Position numbers and translations under genes: made by a program. A DNA stretch of 64,000 bases from Spisula solida (Eukaryota > Mollusca > Bivalvia > Venerida > Mactridae). The stretch covers positions 4,786,501 to 4,850,500 of the forward strand of contig OX365944.1 of assembly GCA_947247005.1 (NCBI GenBank), given 5' to 3'. Below the pieces are notes generated by a model. The model was given only the letters and a program-made list of their open reading frames with translations, did not search any database and was not told the origin of the DNA. Each line of letters begins with the position of its first letter. Position 1 is the first letter of the stretch. Positions 57,710-64,000 of this stretch are shown here, in pieces.

Positions 57710-58220
57710 CCACTGGTAGACACCGTACACCGGATATAGCGCTCTTCAAATTTGGAGGAAATAAAAGTATCTACTACTTCGCACGAAAACGAAAGTAAAA
57801 GCGGATATCGTACACAAGACAATGATGTTTTTCTTCAATTGCATGCTTGTTAGTTGGTGTTTACTAATGAGGGCTTAGACATAGGTGAAGAACATGACAG
57901 GTAAAATATTAAATCTAAACAGAGTACTGAGAAACACGTAATTTATATGTTATAAAGGAAAAATGTACGTTTTTCTGCGTTGTCCTGCAAAATTGATATT
58001 TTTCGGTGCTGCCTGTCAAGGAATAAGGAAAGATCAGAAGAAATGACCACATTTGGGCTTTGAAATAAACATTCCGCTACTTAAATTTGTTCTTTTCAAG
58101 TGGATGATATAAATAATAACAGAAGAATAATTAAAAACTTACCGTCGTCCAAAAAGGCTATCCACTTTCATTTTCGTGTGAAGTAGGGGGCTGTATCCGG
58201 TGTACGGTGTCTACCAGTGG
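57710..58220. mobile_element. PIF/Harbinger-like non-autonomous element with TTA duplication
   Basis: Perfect inverted ends of 27 bp starting CCACTGGTAGACACCGTACA, followed by imperfect subterminal repeats (TTCGCACGAAAACGAAAGT and CTTTCATTTTCGTGTGAAGT). TTA flanks both sides (57707-57709, 58221-58223). The 3-bp TWA duplication is typical of PIF/Harbinger. No transposase. It lies about 450 bp upstream of the C1q-like start. Confidence 0.8.
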
Positions 58221-58473
58221 TTACAGATAACTAAATATAGCTGTTACATATACCAGTCTGAAGGTGTATTACTGTGTCAAACAAGTCACGCACTACCTAT
58301 ATACACGTATATTATAACAAAGCCATTATAACATTAATATAAGGCCATCAGGCACATATGTTACTGACCATGATTCGACGTGTATGAAATACGGCGTCTT
58401 GATATATCTGTGGCTTTACTTAGAATCACAGGCGTCCGTCATGTTATGCCCCCCCCCCTCTAGGCCTATACTA

Positions 58474-59973
58474 CGAGGGTCATTCAATAAATTCGTAGAC
58501 TTGGTTCATAATTTTAAAACCTAATGCCACAGAGAAATACAACCTACATCACATCAAACTACAGCCTTTTGGACACGAGTGCAGAACATATTGCATGAAA
58601 CAACTCTTTGTATAAGAAAATATGGCTAAAAAAAGAATACCAACCTACCGCTACCACCACACACCGCTACTTTTAGCGACGTTATTGACGTTTCGCCGTT
58701 TCTTAAATGGTAATCCCGGAATGAAAGAATGTCATTTATATGGAAATAAACATAAATATTCAAATTTTCTATGATTAAATATCTCTACCACACTCGCCTT
58801 GATCAAATAGTGTTTTATTCAAACTTTAACGTCCAAATAACTTCAAAATGTAACGAAATGTTATGATAATATCTCGCAATAATCTAAAGGAAAATTGAGT
58901 ATGTAAATTAACTAATATTATAGGGAGAAAATTACGAATTTTTGTTTCCGGCTTTGTCTAATTCTTAATTTTTATATTAGTTATTTTTCCTAGTTATTTT
59001 AAATGATATACAAAAGTTTATCGACTTAAACGGTTACTAGGCAACACTAGCGTTAAAGCGACCTGACATTTATATATGTTAATACAAGAACTTAAATTAT
59101 TTAATACCATTTGCTATCTATGATATAATCAATTACGATGACGACGGAGGGAACATTTATCTACCTTACATAATTTTTACGACCGTTCCGATGCTTTAAT
59201 TATCGATAAGATGTGAAAGATTTGTATTAAGCAATCGTGAAAAGATTATAAATGCGTCTTATTAAATCTATTTGCCTCCTGCTGGAAACCCCGCCTTTTA
59301 TTTTATTGTTATTTTTATGCTTGATATTTGATTGGTAAATTGACCATCACGTGGTCACCCCGAATAATTCGGAGAATGAAAGAATGAATTAAGGAAGACA
59401 GTCTTGGTGACACCGTCTAAGTGATAACATTGTCTTTGTGACTAAAAAGTATATATTTTATTGACAATATTTTCAGTGATTTCATGTACACTTCTATATT
59501 ACTTGACTTTGTGTGAAAGATACTAACTTTGTGAATTTTACTTATATTACGTTACTCTGTGGACACTTTTATTATTAACGATACATTAAAATAGCATATA
59601 AAACGGAATTGTGAGATTGTCTTATATTCCTCCTACACACCACTTCCGGTAGATCATCATGGAGCGCCATTATTGTTGCGCGCGTTACGACGTTACCTGC
59701 GGAGCCCGGATGGGCCCCTGTAACACTAATTTGGAATTAACAACTAGTTGAACTAATCAAAAAGGTACGTAACGCCGGTCGGGGGGGGGGGGAGGGCGTT
59801 ACCATGGTAATATAATGGCTGATGTCATGCTTCTGGTTTGGATTATTGAAGATAAATTGGTATTGGCTGTAGCTAATATGTAAATGCTTGTAATGATATA
59901 AGAAATTATTATGTATAAGTAATTATATTAAAATGAGAGCGATAGTCTACGAATATATTGAATGACCCAATCG
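58474..59973. mobile_element. Mariner-like element, about 1.5 kb, non-coding
   Basis: TA then CGAGGGTCATTCAATAAATT at the left; the right end reads TAGTCTACGAATATATTGAA then TGACCCAATCG and TA. The ends pair over about 30 bases. No long reading frame remains inside. A run of about 12 G occurs near 59780. Confidence 0.65.
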
Positions 59974-60020
59974 TACCAAGGAACCCCCTACCAACCCAAA
60001 CACTACAACCATTCATATAC

Positions 60021-60722
60021 TTAACGGATTTAAAAACGCGACACTGGGGTATGTAGTTTTATAGCAGACAATTCAAGTGTATGCCGGTATTGGAATACTA
60101 CAGATTAAAGGTAAATATAGTGGCGTCATTTTGGTACTAAGATGATAAAAATGAGGAGTGTATTAACAAATATATAGTACAATCAATACGTCGATCCAGA
60201 AAACAAAAGTCGCATTCTGACCAAAATTCCTTACAGGCTTACCTCCCCTTGACCATAAAAAAACATTTTGCAGGTATATGAGACACAGGTGTATGTTTCC
60301 TGCAACAATGTTTCCGGGTCATATAGACACATTTTCAATAAAAGTTGGATATGCTATTTATTATATTCAATTTAATTTAGAATTTGTATATAGATGTTAA
60401 ACAAAGATAAATGTCAACAAAAACACGTGTTCTTAAATGGTAATCACATTCGATCTGTAATACGTAAACATTCGATCTGTAATACAGACTGGTCATCTTC
60501 AACGATAAAACCAATGCGCCGATAAACATGTTATTTTTGTTTTCGGGACGAATGTCTTATTCGTGCGATAATTTAGTTAATACTCGTTGGATTTTATCAA
60601 ATTTGGTATAAAAATGCCGACATTGAATTAGCCTTTACGAATATACAAATACATTTTATATGGGAATTTGTTTTCCTCAATTATACCAACGTAACCAAGT
60701 GTCGCGTTTTTAAATCCGTTAA
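60021..60722. mobile_element. Inverted-repeat element flanked by TTAA, 702 bp
   Basis: Perfect 25-bp inverted ends: TTAACGGATTTAAAAACGCG and, at the right, CGCGTTTTTAAATCCGTTAA. TTAA at both borders fits a piggyBac-type target, but a TA target cannot be excluded because the border is palindromic. No transposase. A related single end (TTAACCGATTTAAAAACGCA) lies at 62917. Confidence 0.75.
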
Positions 60723-60971
60723 CCATATTATGAAGCTTTATTTTTAAATATCACAACAAATAGCAATGTTCTGATCAAACTATTTTACACAATATTAGCT
60801 ATGGAAAGGGGAGATAAAAGGTCTATGACTTGCGCACCTGAACACTGCTGAAAATACACTGGTCTGTTTAAAGAAAGCAATGCGTACACAATTTACACCC
60901 GAGCACCACAAACCTGTTATTGTTTGTTACATAAAAAATAAAATTAAATAGATTTCTATATACCACTGTGC

Positions 60972-61407
60972 AAAATGCTGTGTTGGTGAGCTCAAAACGG
61001 GTGAAAATCGCTCGACTCAGGTAACATTTTTCCTTTTTATTTTCTTATTACTGGATGAATTTTCATGAAACAAAGACGAGAGCCGTCTCCTTAGCGAGAT
61101 ACACATTGTGTTGTTTCAAATATGTACCAAAACTCCTTTATTTTGTCAGAAAGTGCAACCGCGCATTTCCAAAACTGAAAACGTAATGCTGTGTTGGTGA
61201 GGAAAACACAAAAACATGCCAAAATGAGCGGCTCTTTGCCTTTTCTAGTGATTCTGTGGACAAACTATCTTGCGATGCATTGTATTTTATATTTATACGA
61301 CTCGAGAGTCACATGTTTTGTCAATAAATGCATGTATTCGCGACATTTTTTAAAAAACATCAAAATGCTGTGTGGGTGAGCTATTTCTTAAATGCTGTGT
61401 TGGTGAG
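60972..61407 (+). repeat. Four dispersed copies of a 17-base motif
   Basis: AATGCTGTGTTGGTGAG occurs at 60974-60990, 61185-61201, 61364-61380 (one mismatch) and 61391-61407. The spacing is irregular and the sequence between is unrelated. Confidence 0.85.
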
Positions 61408-61702
61408 CAGTTTCAGAAAAAATACATAGATGAACATATTTCTCTTCTCCCTTACTCGATATTAATTGGTAACATATACTCAGTACATTGATGCATTGCT
61501 ACTTATTGAATATATTTTCATAGCTAGGTCATGGTTTCTCAGTAAACCCATCAAATTCTGTTTCCTTCAGCAAAACTTATTCTTCCCATTCACACCCTTG
61601 TAAACTCATTTTTACTGACGGACAACAGCTTTGTCATTTATCTCTATAACAGCATAGTTTTCAAATGACCTGTTGATTAATGATAGTTTGCTTTATTTTC
61701 AG

Positions 61703-61877
61703 GGACCCTTCTTTCGATTCAAGCCAGGACAAGAGTAAAGGGGCGAAACCGCGAAGAGCCGTATTGTTGTCCCCCGATGTTCATTATGTGGTCTATCGGG
61801 ACAAGCCCGTAGAAAGGACTGCAAGTTATTACCAACCAATAGAAAGGGCATTGGCGGAAACAGCGACTCGTAATTGA
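61703..61877 (+). CDS. Terminal coding exon with tyrosine motifs, parent gene unseen
   Basis: A strong acceptor (GCTTTATTTTCAG) is followed by an open frame entered in phase 2, coding 58 residues (RDPSFDSSQDK... to ...ALAETATRN) and a TGA stop. ATTAAA at 61903 can serve as poly(A) signal. The peptide is hydrophilic and contains HYVVYRDKP and SYYQPIE, like a receptor cytoplasmic tail. No upstream exon on this strand was recognised nearby. The phase matches the receptor transmembrane exon donor at 29805, so it may be an alternative tail; otherwise it ends a gene whose other exons I cannot identify. Confidence 0.5.
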
Positions 61878-61902
61878 TGTGCGTATGTCAAAACTAACCA
61901 AA

Positions 61903-61908
61903 ATTAAA
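61903..61908 (+). terminator. Possible poly(A) signal ATTAAA
   Basis: A variant poly(A) signal 26 bases after the stop of the exon at 61703-61877. An AATAAA follows at 62151. Confidence 0.3.
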
Positions 61909-61979
61909 CTATAAAGATATCTATCTGCTTAATTAATTACTTGTCTGTTTTGTTTATCACTGCTAACTTGTTTCATGTA

Positions 61980-62459
61980 CGAGGGGTGATCTAGAAGTTC
62001 GTGGACATTTGCTCTTAAAAGTTTATTTAAGGCCATCTTGGTATGGATGTTACACAAAAGCGGGTTTTCCATAAGTGGCATACACCTAACATAAATTTAA
62101 AAACACGTATTTGCATCATATAAATGTTTCGAGGATCTAAGTTTTTTTTCAATAAACCTTGTTACATTATTGTTGATTGTTACTGTGTTTATTCATTTAC
62201 AAATTGAGAAATATTTTTACACGTTGTCTAATATCGTATTGACAACTGCATGGAATTTCAAGGTTAAATTTGGTATACGTTTAATTCATAACCATACCGT
62301 AAGTACAGAAGCTGTATGTACGTAATTTATGATCATATTCGAATGGAATTTGGTACACTAGTTCAATAAATATCAATATTACATTGTCTACAGATGTGTA
62401 ACTGTAAGTATAATGTTTTTAATTAGAGCAAAAGGTCACGTAATTCTGGATCACCCTCT
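61980..62459. mobile_element. Mariner-like element with TA flanks, 480 bp
   Basis: Left TA then CGAGGGGTGATCTAGAAGTT; right TAATTCTGGATCACCCTCT then TA. Same end family as 6783-6940. No coding capacity seen. It begins about 100 bases after the terminal exon at 61703-61877. Confidence 0.7.
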
Positions 62460-64000
62460 TACATTATTGAGCTACGGTAATAGATTGACTAATAACATGT
62501 CTATAACAATTATGTAAAGAAATGAATAACAAACAGTTTAATCACAGATAGGAATCACAGTAAAACCATTCTCAAAGTAAAAACAAGCATTTTCCCGAAG
62601 ACACGAATTTACACTCTAGGTATTATAAAGAAGAGAAAAATGTTCCGAGAGTGAACGGTGTGTAAGTACAAAGTCGGGGATATTGTTGCAATGAATGGAC
62701 ACATTGCTACACACAGTTCATCATCGTCCCACACATGAGGCAGATTTGGAAAGGTGTATAAACACCAAAGCAGTCTTAAACCTAGGTCCCACTGAGGAAT
62801 TCCTCATCGGCGATTAGGAATTACACATACTTTCCCCGATGGTTCCCGATCATTTTTGTAGAACCTGTCCATGAAGCTCCTAGTTGTCATTGGGAGACAG
62901 TGGGACCGATGTACACTTAACCGATTTAAAAACGCAACTGTGGGTTTTGAAATATTTAAGCTAGATAATGTGCTTCAATTTGATTGAACTTTTGCACGTG
63001 ATGGAATCCATACATGATGTCAAATATGTGCACATTTCATTGTAATCAAGGTTAGATGATCACAAAACCAAACCATTGAAATGTCAAATTCACGAAATAA
63101 ATAATGTATTTATACGTTGCGACCTGCTATGCAAATCAGGTGTCTGTACCTCATTGGCGGGAAAATATGGGGTTGTAGAATGTTGTTCCACACATCTATA
63201 AGGAAAACACGTAACACTCTAAATGCTCTAAAGTTTCTGCTTGATGATGTACTTCGTGACAGCCTCCTGTGTCTGTCTTCAAATTTAGCTTCACTTGTAA
63301 AAATGACCTCCACAGTTGTAACATGAGCTGTCAGTAATTTTTTGCCGATCTAGCATACGTTGCATTGTGTCCGGTGGTTAAGATTATACCTTTCCTAGGT
63401 ATATGGCATCTCAAACTCGTAACCGGAAGTCGATAATTGAAAATGTAAGGGTAAATAAGAAGACAGAAACAATTTTCAACATGGGTCAAAATAAACATTT
63501 AACAAAATCTTTTGGAACGTACATTTTAGCGAAATGACTAAATCGTACGCATCATTGCCTTCAAACTGTAGGTGTCAAATTTGTTGACCGGAAGTGGTAC
63601 ATGTATTTAAAAAACGTTGGTATGGTGCCATCATGTTTACGTACTTGTATCGTCAGCTTACCTGACGCTTACAATCGTAAATGTAAGCTGCTTATTGAAA
63701 ATAATGTGCAAGTCTACCGGGTATATATCATTGCCAGACCACGGTTTTATACTACCATGCCATGACTAAACGTCAAATATCTGATTAAAGCATGCCAATA
63801 GCGCCAGGATGTTCTGTATCCTAAAAGCGTGACACCGTATACAACGCACTTCAAAACTTATTGATGTTTTTTGGTCGGGGTATCATTGCCTTAGATGTGT
63901 CGGTCAAATCGTCACGTCCAGTGGTTTGTTCTGGCGGCGTGTGTAAATCATGAAAATGACGCCAATACGACGTAATGGGTCAAACTGAAATACGTTATCG
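62460..64000. other. 3' end of window without a recognised gene
   Basis: Holds the short element at 62783 and a single decayed end of the TTAA-flanked family at 62917. Open frames at 63110-63326 overlap on both strands and match nothing I recognise. Confidence 0.5.
62783..62909. mobile_element. Short inverted-repeat element, TAGGTCCCACTG ends
   Basis: TAGGTCCCACTGAGG at the left and GACAGTGGGACCGA at the right, 125 bp apart, with no coding capacity. Related to the border at 19786. Confidence 0.55.

Noticed and set aside
63110..63326. Overlapping frames of 67-69 codons on both strands
   Set aside because: They overlap almost fully, have no recognisable motif and no splice-site support; one at most could be real and I cannot choose.
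1..64000. CRISPR arrays, operons or prokaryotic systems
   Set aside because: The tandem repeats have no unique spacers of constant size, and the genes have clear spliceosomal introns, so the window is not prokaryotic.

Overview
The window is eukaryotic and looks like animal DNA, most probably a bivalve mollusc (inference). It is AT-rich, its genes have many short exons with GT-AG introns, it carries a C1q-domain gene of the kind expanded in bivalves, and it is full of tRNA-derived SINE-like repeats, short inverted-repeat elements and minisatellites. No bacterial features, CRISPR arrays, rRNA genes or convincing functional tRNA genes were seen.

Region 1 (1 to about 33,000, + strand) holds the 3' part of one large receptor-like gene. 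I can chain 28 exons whose intron phases all agree, giving about 1,310 codons and a natural stop at 31253-31255; the 5' end lies outside the window. The encoded order is FN3 - DB - DB - FN3 - DB - DB - FN3 - DB - DB - FN3 - Ig - Ig - DB - DB - FN3 - FN3 - transmembrane helix - short cytoplasmic tail with an NPxY motif. DB is the small cysteine-rich module (Pfam DB) known from nematode Ig/FN3/DB proteins. The introns carry minisatellites, one of which copies a splice donor.

Region 2 (about 33,000-50,600) has no convincing gene. It holds modular repeats, SINE-like copies, short inverted-repeat elements and two more minisatellites. One possible small terminal exon (46554-46626) has the phase needed to follow the receptor's transmembrane exon.

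Region 3 (50868-57261, - strand) is a two-exon gene for a secreted C1q-domain protein: signal peptide plus coiled coil in exon 1, globular C1q domain in exon 2, separated by a 5.6 kb intron. The intron contains a widely spaced inverted repeat. A TATA box lies just upstream of the start, and a PIF/Harbinger-like element about 450 bp upstream.

Region 4 (57,300-64,000) is mostly non-autonomous DNA transposons: PIF/Harbinger-like 57710-58220, mariner-like 58474-59973 and 61980-62459, and a TTAA/TA-flanked element 60021-60722. Between them are a dispersed 17-base motif and one good terminal coding exon (61703-61877, + strand) with tyrosine motifs. That exon is either the end of an unseen gene or an alternative cytoplasmic tail for the receptor.

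The two clear genes suggest cell-surface recognition (receptor) and secreted pattern recognition (C1q), but nothing in the sequence links them functionally.
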